From: a virus
IMG/VR virus record: IMGVR_UViG_3300000117_000009
Location: 1 to 64,000 of that record
Strand: one strand, 5' to 3'
DNA length: 64,000 bases
The translations under genes were made by a program, and so were the position numbers. Positions 29,410-38,385 of the stretch are shown here, one piece after another. The notes under the pieces were generated by a model that worked only from the letters and a program-made list of their open reading frames with translations, searched no databases and was not told the DNA's origin. Numbering within the stretch: position 1 is the first letter of the stretch; each line of letters begins with the position of its first letter.

Positions 29410-31215
29410 ATGAAAAAAGAATGCTGTGGCATTACTATAGATTTAGGTTACGATAATAATTTAACAGACTTTTCAAAGAAACTTCTTCATGACTACTATA
29501 TGCAAGATCATGAGGAGTCTCCACAAGAAAGTTTTGCTCGTGCTGCAGTAGCATTTTCTTATAACAGCGTAGATCAATCATACGACTTGAGCTTAGCACA
29601 AAGAATATATGATTATGCAGCTAAAGGCTGGTTCATGTTTAGCTCACCAATTTTATCTAATGCCCCTTCACCAGGAGAAACAGAACTTGGTTTACCTATA
29701 TCTTGCTTTTTAACATATGTTGACGATTCCCTAGAAGGATTAATATCCCATTCAGATGAATTGAGATGGATGAGTGTTAAAGGTGGCGGTGTAGGTGGTC
29801 ACTGGAGTTCCATTAGATCAAATAGTAGTATTTCTCCAGGTCCTGTGCCTTTTCTTAAAACAGTTGACAGTGATATGACTGCATATCGTCAAGGTAAAAC
29901 TAGAAAAGGATCATATGCAGCTTATATGGATGTTTCTCATCCTGACATTGTAGAGTTTCTAAGCATCAGACTACCAACAGGTGGTGATGTTAATCGTAAG
30001 TGTTTTAACATTAACAATGCAGTAAATGTTACAGACGAATTTATGGAAGCAGTATCTAAAGGCGATGTCTGGAATTTAATTGATCCTAATGACGGATCTA
30101 TAAGAGATACAATTAGTGCTAGAGAACTGTGGCAAAGAATATTAAAAATAAGATTTAGGACAGGTGAGCCTTACATTAATTTCATTGATGAAGCAAATAG
30201 ACATCTACCACAGTTTCAAAAAGATTTAAATCTTAAAATACACGGATCAAATCTTTGCAACGAAATTCATTTGGCAACATCGCCAGATAGAAGTGCTGTT
30301 TGTTGTTTAAGTTCTTTAAACATTGAAAAGTTTGACGAATGGGAAAATACAGCTATTGTAGAAGACTTAATAGAATACCTTGACAATGTTTTACAGTTTT
30401 TTATAGACAAAGCTCCTGTTCATTTAAATAGAGCAATTAAGTCTGCAAAGCTAGAAAGAAGTCTTGGATTGGGTGCTATGGGTTTCCACGCTTATCTTCA
30501 ATCAAAGAATATCCCGTTTGAATCTGGGATTGCTAAAGCTGCAAATATGAATATATTCTCACTTATACAAGAAAGAGCAAAACAGAAAACAGTGGAGTTG
30601 GCCAGATTAAAAGGAGAATGCCCAGATGCTAACGGGTATGGTGTTAGAAATTCTCATCTTTTGGCAATCGCGCCAAATGCAAATTCTTCAATTATTGCAG
30701 GCACTTCACCCTCTATTGAACCTTGGAAATCAAATGCGTATACTCATAGAACAAGAGTCGGCTCTTATCTTGTTAAAAATCCTCACTTAGAAAAAGTTTT
30801 GTTAGCATACTGTAATGATATTCCAGATGTTAAAAAGAGTGACTGGATTTCTGCACAGTGGAAATCAATCATTTTAACAGAAGGATCTGTTCAACATCTT
30901 GACTATATGTCAGATTGGCACAAACAAGTTTTCAAGACAGCGTTCGAGCTAGATCAGCGATGGATAGTTGATCACGCAGGAGATAGACAAGAGTTTATTT
31001 GTCAAGGTCAGAGTGTTAACTTGTTTTTTCCTGCAGGAACAGAAAAATCTTATGTTAATGCAGTTCATTTAAGAGCTTGGAAAAAGAAGCTAAAAGGTTT
31101 ATACTATCTTAGAACAAATTCAGGTGCTTCAGCAGAAAAAGTAAGTCAAAAAGTAGAGCAGAATAAGCTACAAGACTTCACTGATCCTGATGAGTGTTTG
31201 AGCTGTCAAGGATAA
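29410..31215 (+). CDS. nrdA: Class I ribonucleotide reductase, large subunit
   Basis: A 601-residue catalytic subunit that reduces ribonucleotides to deoxyribonucleotides. Cys in GLPISCFLTYVDDS and Cys in SAVCCLSSLN match the redox pair, and GSNLCNEIHLA carries the Asn-x-Cys-x-Glu catalytic group. The C-terminal DECLSCQG is the mobile CxxC that is recharged by thioredoxin. At 601 residues against about 760 in E. coli it lacks the N-terminal ATP-cone, so overall dATP inhibition is likely lost, as in many phage enzymes. AAGGAA precedes the ATG, and the small subunit and a thioredoxin follow. Confidence 0.95.
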   Translation: MKKECCGITIDLGYDNNLTDFSKKLLHDYYMQDHEESPQESFARAAVAFSYNSVDQSYDLSLAQRIYDYAAKGWFMFSSPILSNAPSPGETELGLPISCFLTYVDDSLEGLISHSDELRWMSVKGGGVGGHWSSIRSNSSISPGPVPFLKTVDSDMTAYRQGKTRKGSYAAYMDVSHPDIVEFLSIRLPTGGDVNRKCFNINNAVNVTDEFMEAVSKGDVWNLIDPNDGSIRDTISARELWQRILKIRFRTGEPYINFIDEANRHLPQFQKDLNLKIHGSNLCNEIHLATSPDRSAVCCLSSLNIEKFDEWENTAIVEDLIEYLDNVLQFFIDKAPVHLNRAIKSAKLERSLGLGAMGFHAYLQSKNIPFESGIAKAANMNIFSLIQERAKQKTVELARLKGECPDANGYGVRNSHLLAIAPNANSSIIAGTSPSIEPWKSNAYTHRTRVGSYLVKNPHLEKVLLAYCNDIPDVKKSDWISAQWKSIILTEGSVQHLDYMSDWHKQVFKTAFELDQRWIVDHAGDRQEFICQGQSVNLFFPAGTEKSYVNAVHLRAWKKKLKGLYYLRTNSGASAEKVSQKVEQNKLQDFTDPDECLSCQG

Positions 31216-31247
31216 TTATTATACAAGGATTATACAAAGGTTAAACA

Positions 31248-32216
31248 ATGTCTTTATTAAAATACAATACAACTTATAAGCCCTTTAAATACGCATGGGC
31301 AATGGAAATAGCTGAATCTCACGAAAAGATTCACTGGGGTAGCTGGGAAGCAAAACTACAAGAAGACGTAAATCAGTGGAAAGGTGGAAAAATCCCTGTT
31401 AAAGAGAAGAATCACATTACACAAATTCTTCGATTATTTACACAAAGTGATGTTCAAGTAGGCGGCAACTATTGTGATTTGTTTATTCCTAAGTTTAAGA
31501 ATAATGAAATTAGGAGTATGCTATTAAGCTTTGCAAATCGTGAAGGTACACATCAACGTAGTTATGCGCTTCTTAATGATACACTAGGATTACCTGAAGA
31601 AGAGTACAGTGCTTTTCTAGAGTATAAAGAAATGTCTGACAAGATTGAATTTATGCAAAAAAACGATGTATCAACAAGAAAAGGCTTAGGTTTAGCGTTA
31701 GCACAATCTGCGTGTAACGAAGGAATGAGTCTATTTTCAGCTTTTGTTATGCTACTTAATTACCAACGATACGGAAAGATGAAAGGAATGTGTGAGATTG
31801 TTGAATGGTCAATTAGAGACGAGACAATGCACGTTCAGGGTATGACACAATTGTTTAGAGAATATCTCAAAGAACACCCAAGAGTTGTTAATGATGATTT
31901 TAAAAAATCAATATACAAAATGTATAGAGAAGCTGTTAAACTTGAAGACAAAGTTATTGACTTAGCATACGAAATGGGTGACATTGAAGGCCTAGACAAG
32001 AAAGAAGTCAAACAATATATAAGATATTTAGCTGATAGGCGACTAATACAGCTTGGTTTAAAACCTAATTTTAAAGTTAAACATAATCCGCTAGACTGGT
32101 TAGACTGGATTATTAATGGAGACAGTTTTAAAAACTTCTTCGAAGGTACTGTCACAGACTACAATGCTGATGGCATGAGTGGCGACAGTTGGGGTTGGGA
32201 AAATATTAAAGATTAA
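31248..32216 (+). CDS. nrdB: Class I ribonucleotide reductase, small subunit
   Basis: A 322-residue diiron-radical subunit. Ligand groups are visible: QSDVQVGGNY with the first acid, REGTHQRSYALL with Glu, His and the radical Tyr in the usual spacing, then a Glu-containing helix (QSACNEGMSLFSAFVM) and WSIRDETMHVQGM with Glu and His. The C-terminal tail ends in WGWENIKD, the part that docks to the large subunit. It follows the large-subunit gene by 32 bases and precedes thioredoxin by eight, forming a full reductase unit. The presence of the radical Tyr suggests class Ia chemistry. Confidence 0.95.
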   Translation: MSLLKYNTTYKPFKYAWAMEIAESHEKIHWGSWEAKLQEDVNQWKGGKIPVKEKNHITQILRLFTQSDVQVGGNYCDLFIPKFKNNEIRSMLLSFANREGTHQRSYALLNDTLGLPEEEYSAFLEYKEMSDKIEFMQKNDVSTRKGLGLALAQSACNEGMSLFSAFVMLLNYQRYGKMKGMCEIVEWSIRDETMHVQGMTQLFREYLKEHPRVVNDDFKKSIYKMYREAVKLEDKVIDLAYEMGDIEGLDKKEVKQYIRYLADRRLIQLGLKPNFKVKHNPLDWLDWIINGDSFKNFFEGTVTDYNADGMSGDSWGWENIKD

Positions 32217-32224
32217 GGAGATTT

Positions 32225-32467
32225 ATGAAAACAGAACTATTATTTTTTAGTGCACCTTGGTGCAGTCCTTGCAAACAAATGAAGAGTATGATTAACGAAA
32301 GCATACAGAATGAATTAAATATAAAAATAATCGATATATCAGAAGATATGGAAACAGCTGCAAAATATCAAGTTATGAATGTACCTACTTTTGTTAAAAT
32401 TCAAGATGGTAAAGTTATTTCTAGAAAAATTGGATCAACAACAATAGATAGATTAAAATTATTGTAA
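32225..32467 (+). CDS. Thioredoxin/glutaredoxin-like protein
   Basis: An 80-residue thioredoxin-fold protein with the active site APWCSPCKQM near residues 10-19, the cis-Pro region NVPTFVKI and a final helix. It is shorter than bacterial thioredoxin (about 105 residues), as is common in phages. It most likely recharges the C-terminal CxxC of the adjacent reductase. The start has AAGGAG a few bases before it. The host reductase that reduces it cannot be told from the sequence. Confidence 0.88.
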   Translation: MKTELLFFSAPWCSPCKQMKSMINESIQNELNIKIIDISEDMETAAKYQVMNVPTFVKIQDGKVISRKIGSTTIDRLKLL

Positions 32468-32515
32468 TAATATTAAAAGTTTATATAATAAAAAAAACAA
32501 AAGAAAGATTAACTA

Positions 32516-33118
32516 ATGAATTTTTTAACTGAGGTTTCTCCACTGATTAAAACTCTAGAGCTCAAGCAAGAACCTGTTATTATCACTATAAATAACTTTG
32601 ACGAAGAATCAGCTTCTGCTTTTTCTGAAGCTGTTAGCATTGCACATAATACAGGACAAAAAGTTATTCCTGTTATTATTGACTCTTACGGCGGTCAAGC
32701 TTACTCTTTACTCTCGATGATTTCAACTATTAAGTCTTCAACGATTCCTGTTGCAACGATCATTAGAGGTAAAGCTATGTCTTGTGGATCAATCTTAGCA
32801 TGTTTTGGTGACGACGGCCTTAGATTTATGGATAAAGACGCAACACTTATGATTCACGATGTTGCATCAACAGCTTTTGGAAAAGTTGAAGAGCTTAAAG
32901 CAGATGCAAGAGAAGCTGATCGACTTAATAAAAAAGTCTATAAAATGATGGCAAGAAATTGCGGCAAAGCAGATGACTACTTTTTAAATCTTATTCACGA
33001 TAAAGGTCACGCAGATTGGTTTTTAGATGCTGAAGAAGCAAAAGAACATAATTTGGTACAACATTTAAGAGTACCCAATCTAAAAGGAAAAGTTACAGTT
33101 ACAATCGATTTAGAATAA
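32516..33118 (+). CDS. ClpP-like serine protease
   Basis: A 200-residue protein of the ClpP/crotonase-like fold. The catalytic order fits: Ser in RGKAMSCGSILA, His in TLMIHDVAST, and Asp in HADWFLDAEEAKEHNL, the last matching the family's EEAxxxGL helix. Glycine-rich IDSYGGQAYS matches the oxyanion strand. No Clp ATPase is seen, so it may use the host's, act alone, or serve as a phage maturation protease; position among nucleotide genes and near a probable virion gene does not decide this. The N-terminal loops that contact ClpX/ClpA are not clear. Confidence 0.82.
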   Translation: MNFLTEVSPLIKTLELKQEPVIITINNFDEESASAFSEAVSIAHNTGQKVIPVIIDSYGGQAYSLLSMISTIKSSTIPVATIIRGKAMSCGSILACFGDDGLRFMDKDATLMIHDVASTAFGKVEELKADAREADRLNKKVYKMMARNCGKADDYFLNLIHDKGHADWFLDAEEAKEHNLVQHLRVPNLKGKVTVTIDLE

Positions 33119-33150
33119 TATTTATCTATATAAAAAAGAAAGATAAACGC

Positions 33151-33630
33151 ATGACAGATCGTCTATTAAAAAAATACATTAAAAATCACATTTACTTTCA
33201 CAATAAATCAAAAAACTTATTTGAGACATTCTTTCGCAGACATAATAACTTAAACAACAGAAGTCTAATGGAAATTAGTGAAAAAACAATTTCTCAAGAC
33301 TTCCAAATCGCGAAAGAATTTATCAGTAAAGCTGTAAAAACAGAGAAGTCAGCTTTTTATTGTTTAAACTTATTAATAGAAAATCTTTCTTCCTATACAG
33401 CGTACTTAGAAATTCCTAGCAAATCATCAAATAACAACATAGAATTTGCTCTTAAAAAAAGCTTTTCAAACAAAGGAGAAGAAGAACTAACTGATGATAA
33501 TGTAAGATCTTTTATTACATTTACTCTTCAATGCCTTGAACTTCTTTTAAAGACTAAGCCAAGTATTACATCTGATTATAAGTCCCGAGAAGAAAAAATT
33601 ATTAAAAAAATAAAGCAAGAAAATACATGA
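33151..33630 (+). CDS. Unknown protein with capsid-targeting-like N-terminus
   Basis: A 159-residue, mainly helical protein that I do not recognise. The first 25 residues are basic and amphipathic (RLLKKYIKNHIYFHNKSKN) and end in LFE at 23-25, as seen in several other genes of this window. AAGAAAG precedes the ATG. It lies between the ClpP-like gene and another gene with the same kind of N-terminus. Packaging into the head is inferred from that shared pattern. Confidence 0.55.
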   Translation: MTDRLLKKYIKNHIYFHNKSKNLFETFFRRHNNLNNRSLMEISEKTISQDFQIAKEFISKAVKTEKSAFYCLNLLIENLSSYTAYLEIPSKSSNNNIEFALKKSFSNKGEEELTDDNVRSFITFTLQCLELLLKTKPSITSDYKSREEKIIKKIKQENT

Positions 33631-33682
33631 CATAATTTTATATTCTTAATAATATATATTTTTATAATAAAAGAGGTTAACT

Positions 33683-34654
33683 TTGAAAAATAAATTAGAA
33701 AATTATATATACGAGCAGATTTTGATACTAGAGCAACGCCAGCTTATTAATGAAAATAAAGTATTAAAAGGACTAACTGCAGCCGGCCTATCAGCTGCAA
33801 TTTATTTTGCAACTATTTTTTTACAGAATAATGATGTCATACCAGATGAAGTTGCAGACAAAGCTGAGCAAAGCGCAACTTTGACACAAAGTCAATTAGA
33901 TCAAATTCAAAAAGGTGCTGAAGAAGCCCAGCGATTAATAGATCAAGGTACTGATCCTAAAAACATAATTATACATCAAAAAGAACCTGGTGTAGCCATA
34001 GCTTTTAAAACTTTGTTTATGAATTCTGATCAACCAACAGACGCTGAACTAGAAAACTTAGCGCCCGGCGAAAAAATACCTATTGCAAGTGTAGAAGAAG
34101 TTACGCAAGAACACATAGAACATGTGTTCAAGTATACACCAGAACAAATAAAAGAATATTTGAATACAGAGTCTGCAAGAGATGCTTTAACTATAGACTT
34201 CGGTGAAGAAGAAATTTGTCTTTTAGATATCGGTCAAAGTGAATTATCAGAAATAATGAATAATCCAAACAGTAAAGCTTTTAAGCATGTCTCAAAAGAA
34301 GTTCTTTCTAGAAGAATACAAGCCCGCGATGCAACATGGGATGCAATTGAAGCTTTTAGTGAAGACTATGAAAATACTTGGGATCAAAACGAAGCTGTCA
34401 AAAATATTAAGAGCGGATCAAGAGATAGCATTGGTGTAGGTAAAGCAATTGAAGCTTATATGAAAAATAAAAATGCAGATGCTTATCTCGATATTGTTAT
34501 TGATGCGTTTAACAACGGTAAAGTTCAAGATCAAAGTCAAGTTGACCAGTTTATTGATAATACAGACTTAGATGACTTTTCTAGTGAAGATTCTGAAGAC
34601 GATCGTGATATTTATAGAGACACAGAAGAAGTAATAGACTTTTTGGCAAACTAA
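33683..34654 (+). CDS. Unknown protein, one hydrophobic segment, virion-type N-terminus
   Basis: A 323-residue protein that starts with TTG; AGAGG lies seven bases before it. The first 24 residues form a helix with ILE and then INE at 22-24. A hydrophobic segment follows at about residues 31-50 (GLTAAGLSAAIYFATIFLQ), which could cross a membrane. The rest is acidic and helical, ending in an Asp/Glu-rich tail. I do not recognise a family. It precedes the amidase by 22 bases, so a role in lysis or DNA entry is possible but unsupported. Confidence 0.5.
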   Translation: MKNKLENYIYEQILILEQRQLINENKVLKGLTAAGLSAAIYFATIFLQNNDVIPDEVADKAEQSATLTQSQLDQIQKGAEEAQRLIDQGTDPKNIIIHQKEPGVAIAFKTLFMNSDQPTDAELENLAPGEKIPIASVEEVTQEHIEHVFKYTPEQIKEYLNTESARDALTIDFGEEEICLLDIGQSELSEIMNNPNSKAFKHVSKEVLSRRIQARDATWDAIEAFSEDYENTWDQNEAVKNIKSGSRDSIGVGKAIEAYMKNKNADAYLDIVIDAFNNGKVQDQSQVDQFIDNTDLDDFSSEDSEDDRDIYRDTEEVIDFLAN

Positions 34655-34676
34655 TTTTATACTATAGGATTTTATA

Positions 34677-35471
34677 ATGGAACAGTTTACAACATTAAAC
34701 AAAAACAAAGACTACGTTATCTCACTGCAACAAGAAGTTGGTGTTAAAGCTGATGGCGTTTATGGACCTAACACACATAAAGCTGTAAAAAACTATTTTG
34801 GCATGCCAATTATCATGCATATGGGTAAAGTTATTCCTATTGACTCTCCTTTAGAAATCGACTGGTCAGCACCTCTTTATGAATTAGACGACGGTACAAA
34901 AAATTGGTATAAAAGAAAAACTGATCCTTCTACTATATGTGTTCACTGGGGAGGACTTAATAGCAGACACTGTTATAATGTATTTAACATGGCAAGAGGG
35001 CGTCACGTTTCTTCTCACTTTTTAATTGGTAAAAATCATAAAACAGGCGAGTTTGAAATTTTACAGTGCCTAGATACAGGTCTGGCTGCTTATCATGCTG
35101 GCAAATTTAATAAATATTCAATAGGCATTGATATATGCATGCACCCAGATTTACGTTATTGGGACAAGACGCGAAAGTGGTACCCAGATGCTTACAGAGA
35201 AGTAATGGAAAATATTGACCCAAGAGTAGATGGTAAAGAGATAGCTATGATTGGCGACGACTTTTCAGATCTATGTCGCCAATTTTTACAATCTTTAAGA
35301 GAAGCAACTAACTTAGATGAAAAGCCTGTATGTGAATCTTTTGATGTAATGTCTGTCAAGGAAGCTTCGAAATATAGCATAGTAGGACACCACAACATAT
35401 CAGCTAAAAAATGGGATGTTATACCTTGGGCAGAAAAGCTTTATTACGGATTAGATGAAGATATTGTTTAA
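34677..35471 (+). CDS. N-acetylmuramoyl-L-alanine amidase (endolysin) with peptidoglycan-binding domain
   Basis: A 264-residue enzyme that cuts the bond between muramic acid and the peptide stem. Residues about 10-42 form a small wall-binding domain (VISLQQEVGVKADGVYGPNT, then a helix). The amidase_2 domain follows: zinc ligands His in TICVHWGGL, His in YSIVGHHNIS and Asp in KKWDVIPW. SSHFLIGK and IGIDICMH are also family-typical. There is no signal peptide, so release would need a holin, or the enzyme acts from the virion. No holin gene is recognised next to it. Confidence 0.88.
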   Translation: MEQFTTLNKNKDYVISLQQEVGVKADGVYGPNTHKAVKNYFGMPIIMHMGKVIPIDSPLEIDWSAPLYELDDGTKNWYKRKTDPSTICVHWGGLNSRHCYNVFNMARGRHVSSHFLIGKNHKTGEFEILQCLDTGLAAYHAGKFNKYSIGIDICMHPDLRYWDKTRKWYPDAYREVMENIDPRVDGKEIAMIGDDFSDLCRQFLQSLREATNLDEKPVCESFDVMSVKEASKYSIVGHHNISAKKWDVIPWAEKLYYGLDEDIV

Positions 35472-35498
35472 TTAATCTTTAAAATTATATTTATTGTA

Positions 35499-35528
35499 TG
35501 TGTAAATTTCATATATTTGTCATATAAT
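35499..35528 (+). promoter_or_regulatory. Early-type promoter for the first ThyX gene
   Basis: TGTGTAAA at 35499-35506, 16 bases, then TATAAT at 35523-35528. AAAAGG follows 24 bases before the ThyX ATG, so the expected RNA start leaves room for a ribosome site. Confidence 0.72.
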
Positions 35529-35552
35529 CTTAATATAAAAAAAAGGTTTTAA

Positions 35553-36266
35553 ATGACAAATATACACTATCTTTATGACGACAATATAGGTAAAGTTGAA
35601 TTGGTCCAACATATGGGCGAAGACATAACAGTTGTTAACTCTGCTAGAGTATCTTTTGGAGTGCAAAAAGACAATCTAGATATAAAAGATCAGAAACTAA
35701 TTAACTATTTAATTAAGCATAGACACACTTCTACGTTAGAACATAATATTGCAACATTTAGAATTAAAGTGCCGCTATTCGTAAGGTCACAACATCATAG
35801 ACACAGAACATGGTCTTATAATGAAATAAGTAGAAGATATACTGATTCTGATATTAAGTTTTATGAGCCCGTTAGATTTAGAACACAACATAAAAGTAAC
35901 AGACAGGCTTCAAATCTAGAAGACACAATTAATCCTTTAATTAACTATAAAACAGACTATAGCTCACAACTTTATAAAAAAACAGCTTCAGACGCTATTT
36001 GTGATCACCATAAAATCTCACTCAAGCTTTTTGATGACCTATTAGCTTCAGGTATTTGTAGAGAGCAAGCTAGAGGCATTTTACCACAGAATCTCTATAC
36101 AGAATATTATGCAACGGCTAATTTAAATAATATACTAAAGTTTATTAATTTAAGATCACATGAAGGTGCACAGTGGGAAATACAAAGACTATCTGATAGC
36201 ATGTTATCTATTGTAAAAGAACTTTGGCCTGTAACTGTTAATAGTTTTATTAATAACCATAAATAG
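35553..36266 (+). CDS. thyX: Flavin-dependent thymidylate synthase
   Basis: A 237-residue enzyme that methylates dUMP to dTMP with methylene-tetrahydrofolate, FAD and NADPH. The ThyX signature RHRTWSYNEISRRYT is complete (family pattern RHRxxSxNExSxRY). TSTLEHNIATFRIKVPLFVR precedes it as usual, and CREQARGILPQNLYTEYYAT supplies the conserved Arg that binds dUMP. HEGAQWEIQRL fits the last substrate-binding helix. It has its own promoter. A second, diverged homolog lies at 37335. Confidence 0.95.
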   Translation: MTNIHYLYDDNIGKVELVQHMGEDITVVNSARVSFGVQKDNLDIKDQKLINYLIKHRHTSTLEHNIATFRIKVPLFVRSQHHRHRTWSYNEISRRYTDSDIKFYEPVRFRTQHKSNRQASNLEDTINPLINYKTDYSSQLYKKTASDAICDHHKISLKLFDDLLASGICREQARGILPQNLYTEYYATANLNNILKFINLRSHEGAQWEIQRLSDSMLSIVKELWPVTVNSFINNHK

Positions 36267-36297
36267 ACAATAATTACTATGTTTAGAAGGAGTCAAC

Positions 36298-36660
36298 ATG
36301 AAAACAAAAATTCTCTTAGAAAGACATAATGATTTAGTTAATACTCTTATAAGATGTCGTATAAAAATTGAAGATCGAGAAGATCCAACCGTCTTAGATA
36401 TAATGACAGATATGAGAGCATTACCAGGAGTTGTAACTGTTAGACAGACAAGACCCATATCAGACACGGTTACGTCTTACGGACACAGACTAATAGAGCT
36501 TAATGTGTCTTATATTCCTGCTTTTATTGAAGATAGTGATCCTTTTATGACAATGATCAGATCTTTAAAAAAAGTTGAAGGTATTGATATGATTAAGGTA
36601 ATGGAACACGACGAACAATCAATTAATGTAAAAATACAGAAAACACCACTAATTATTTGA
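36298..36660 (+). CDS. Conserved small phage protein, unknown
   Basis: A 120-residue protein with a good ribosome site (AAGGAG). Its centre reads LDIMTDMRALPGVVTVRQ, then a strand-rich part and IRSLKKVEGIDMIKVM. The pattern of two similar strand-helix halves suggests a ferredoxin-like or ACT-like fold, but that is inference. I have a general sense that this family recurs in marine myoviruses, without a known role. It follows ThyX by 31 bases. Confidence 0.55.
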   Translation: MKTKILLERHNDLVNTLIRCRIKIEDREDPTVLDIMTDMRALPGVVTVRQTRPISDTVTSYGHRLIELNVSYIPAFIEDSDPFMTMIRSLKKVEGIDMIKVMEHDEQSINVKIQKTPLII

Positions 36661-36670
36661 AAGGAAAAAA

Positions 36671-36895
36671 ATGAATTTAAACGATACAACAATTGCGCAA
36701 ATTGTTAGACTGATACAGATGGCACTTCTTACTGGAACTGATATTGTTGATCACTTAAGAATGTTAATGCTAGAAGTAGATGAAAACCAAAAGCTAGTAA
36801 TTAATAGTGAGTACGAAAGAGTCTTTAATGAGTCACTTGAAAAAATGATGTCTAATATAAGTGAAAGAGAAAGTGAACCTGTTGCAAAAGACTAG
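36671..36895 (+). CDS. Small conserved helical protein, unknown
   Basis: A 74-residue protein with GAAAGGA before its ATG. It is helical, with AQIVRLIQMALLTGTDIVDHL as its clearest stretch, and an acidic C-terminus. No motif points to a function. The next gene begins inside its last codons. Confidence 0.55.
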   Translation: MNLNDTTIAQIVRLIQMALLTGTDIVDHLRMLMLEVDENQKLVINSEYERVFNESLEKMMSNISERESEPVAKD

Positions 36896-37268
36896 CTTAG
36901 ATAAACTTGATATTCTCTTTGATAAAAGAGAGACTTTTATGGAACTTATCAAGAAAAAATACCCAGACTCATACAAAGATTGGCCTTTAGACATTTCAGA
37001 GAAAAGTAGTCAAGTTTTACTTAGAGACACTGCGCTCAAAGGCGTCGAAGAAATGTTTGAAGCACTAGGACATTTAAAGAACTGGAAGCCTCATAGAGAT
37101 ACTGATATGCCTGAGATTGATAGAGAAGAATTCTTAGAAGAAATAGTTGATGCCTTTAATTACTTCTTTTCTTTAATAATTTTAATGGGTGTTGATGTTA
37201 ATGAATTTTATAATGCTTTTAATAAAAAAGACGAGATAATAAGAAATAGAATTAAAAGCAACTATTGA
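36861..37268 (+). CDS. Dimeric dUTPase-2 / MazG-like nucleotide pyrophosphohydrolase
   Basis: Up to 135 residues from a GTG at 36861; a TTG at 36882 is an equally good start, and both overlap the previous gene. The all-alpha NTP pyrophosphatase pattern is visible: GVEEMFEALGHLKNWKPHRD (ExxE helix with a Lys-Trp following) and EEFLEEIVDAFNYFFSLIIL (ExxD metal site), then KKDEIIRNRIKSNY near the C-terminus, as in dimeric dUTPases. It would remove pyrophosphate from dUTP or dCTP. It lies between the two ThyX-family genes, which fits a dUMP-supply role. Confidence 0.78.
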   Translation: MKEKVNLLQKTSLDKLDILFDKRETFMELIKKKYPDSYKDWPLDISEKSSQVLLRDTALKGVEEMFEALGHLKNWKPHRDTDMPEIDREEFLEEIVDAFNYFFSLIILMGVDVNEFYNAFNKKDEIIRNRIKSNY

Positions 37269-37276
37269 TTTATTTA

Positions 37277-37306
37277 CGTGTAAATATTAAATTTATAAAT
37301 TATAAT
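37277..37306 (+). promoter_or_regulatory. Early-type promoter for the second ThyX-family gene
   Basis: CGTGTAAA at 37277-37284 (one mismatch to the family), 16 bases, then TATAAT at 37301-37306, 28 bases before the TTG start. AAAGGAG follows as ribosome site. Confidence 0.7.
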
Positions 37307-37334
37307 AAATTGGTAATAATAAAGGAGATAAATT

Positions 37335-38306
37335 TTGCCAATTAATAATGATCTTAAACAAGTCACTCTTCCAATGGAACTTAAGTTTGACCAAGTTCCT
37401 GTAACTAACTACATTAACAATCTAGAATCACTTAACATTGAACTAATTGATGGCCCTACTAGAGAACAAGCACAAAAAATTGCTTGGCACATGACAAAAG
37501 CAACATGGGCTGATACGCCTGCAGAAACTGCATTTGAAAACTCTACACCTGAAGAGGCTTCTCTTAATCTTCAAGATGTTCTTAATTTTAGAGCTCTTCC
37601 GACGCCGATGGAATGTTTAGGTTTTACTTTTAAAATTAGCGGAATTGATACACAAACAGTAACACATTTAATTAGACATAGAGCAGGTTCTTTTGCAGCA
37701 CAATGTACTGGCGATAGAGACCTTAGAAACGATAATGTTTTAGTTCCTGAGTCTGTTGAAAATTCAGACTTTCATCATCGATTTATTGAAGTTGCTGCTG
37801 CAGCAAAACAACTTTATTCTGATATGGTTGACTCACGTGCTGTATCACTTATGGACGCAAGAGTTATTCTACCTAAAGCATTAGAAACTTTTTATGTTGC
37901 AAGATTTAATCTTAAAGACTTAATTGGTTTTATTCGTCAACGTCAAGATGTACAAATTCAGCCAGAAGTAGACAATATTATTGCAACTCGTATTGCAAAA
38001 ATTGTTTGTACATCAATTCCTGAAGTTTCTACTTGCTTAAACTTTGAAAAACCAGACATGCATTATGTTCGAACTTTCCGTGTTGAATTACCTGACGGTA
38101 CATTTACATCTCGTGGAACAAATCTTTATTATCCAGAGCCTAAAAACGACTTGTTTGAGTTTAACGAAAAAGACGCTATTTATTCATGTCGTCGTGAAGA
38201 AATTAATGGAAACAAGAAAGGTGAAGAAAAAATCTTTACTAGAATGTGGAACGATGATGTTAAAGCTGTAAGACAAATTAGACAAAATTTAGACAGCGAG
38301 TTTTAA
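37335..38306 (+). CDS. Divergent ThyX-family protein, altered signature
   Basis: A 323-residue protein from a TTG start with GGAG before it. ThyX order is clear: LIRHRAGSFAAQCTGDRDLR sits where ThyX has RHRxxSxNExSxRY; the two Arg and the Ser are kept, but Asn-Glu is replaced and the end differs. DARVILPKALETFYVARFN keeps the dUMP-binding Arg, and FIRQRQDVQIQPEVDNI matches the last helix. The N-terminus is longer by about 50 residues than ThyX and the C-terminus by about 80. A change of substrate or transferred group is possible, such as hydroxymethylation, but is inference. With a normal ThyX one kilobase away, simple redundancy is unlikely. Confidence 0.75.
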   Translation: MPINNDLKQVTLPMELKFDQVPVTNYINNLESLNIELIDGPTREQAQKIAWHMTKATWADTPAETAFENSTPEEASLNLQDVLNFRALPTPMECLGFTFKISGIDTQTVTHLIRHRAGSFAAQCTGDRDLRNDNVLVPESVENSDFHHRFIEVAAAAKQLYSDMVDSRAVSLMDARVILPKALETFYVARFNLKDLIGFIRQRQDVQIQPEVDNIIATRIAKIVCTSIPEVSTCLNFEKPDMHYVRTFRVELPDGTFTSRGTNLYYPEPKNDLFEFNEKDAIYSCRREEINGNKKGEEKIFTRMWNDDVKAVRQIRQNLDSEF

Positions 38307-38334
38307 TATAAAACTGTTACAGAAAACAAACTTC

Positions 38335-38364
38335 TGTGTAAAACAATTAAAAACATGGTAATTT
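38335..38364 (+). promoter_or_regulatory. Early-type promoter before the deoxyribosyltransferase-like gene
   Basis: TGTGTAAA at 38335-38342, 16 bases, then TAATTT at 38359-38364, a weak -10 box. AAAAGGA precedes the ATG at 38386. Confidence 0.5.
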
Positions 38365-38385
38365 ATTTATAAAAGGAACAATTTA

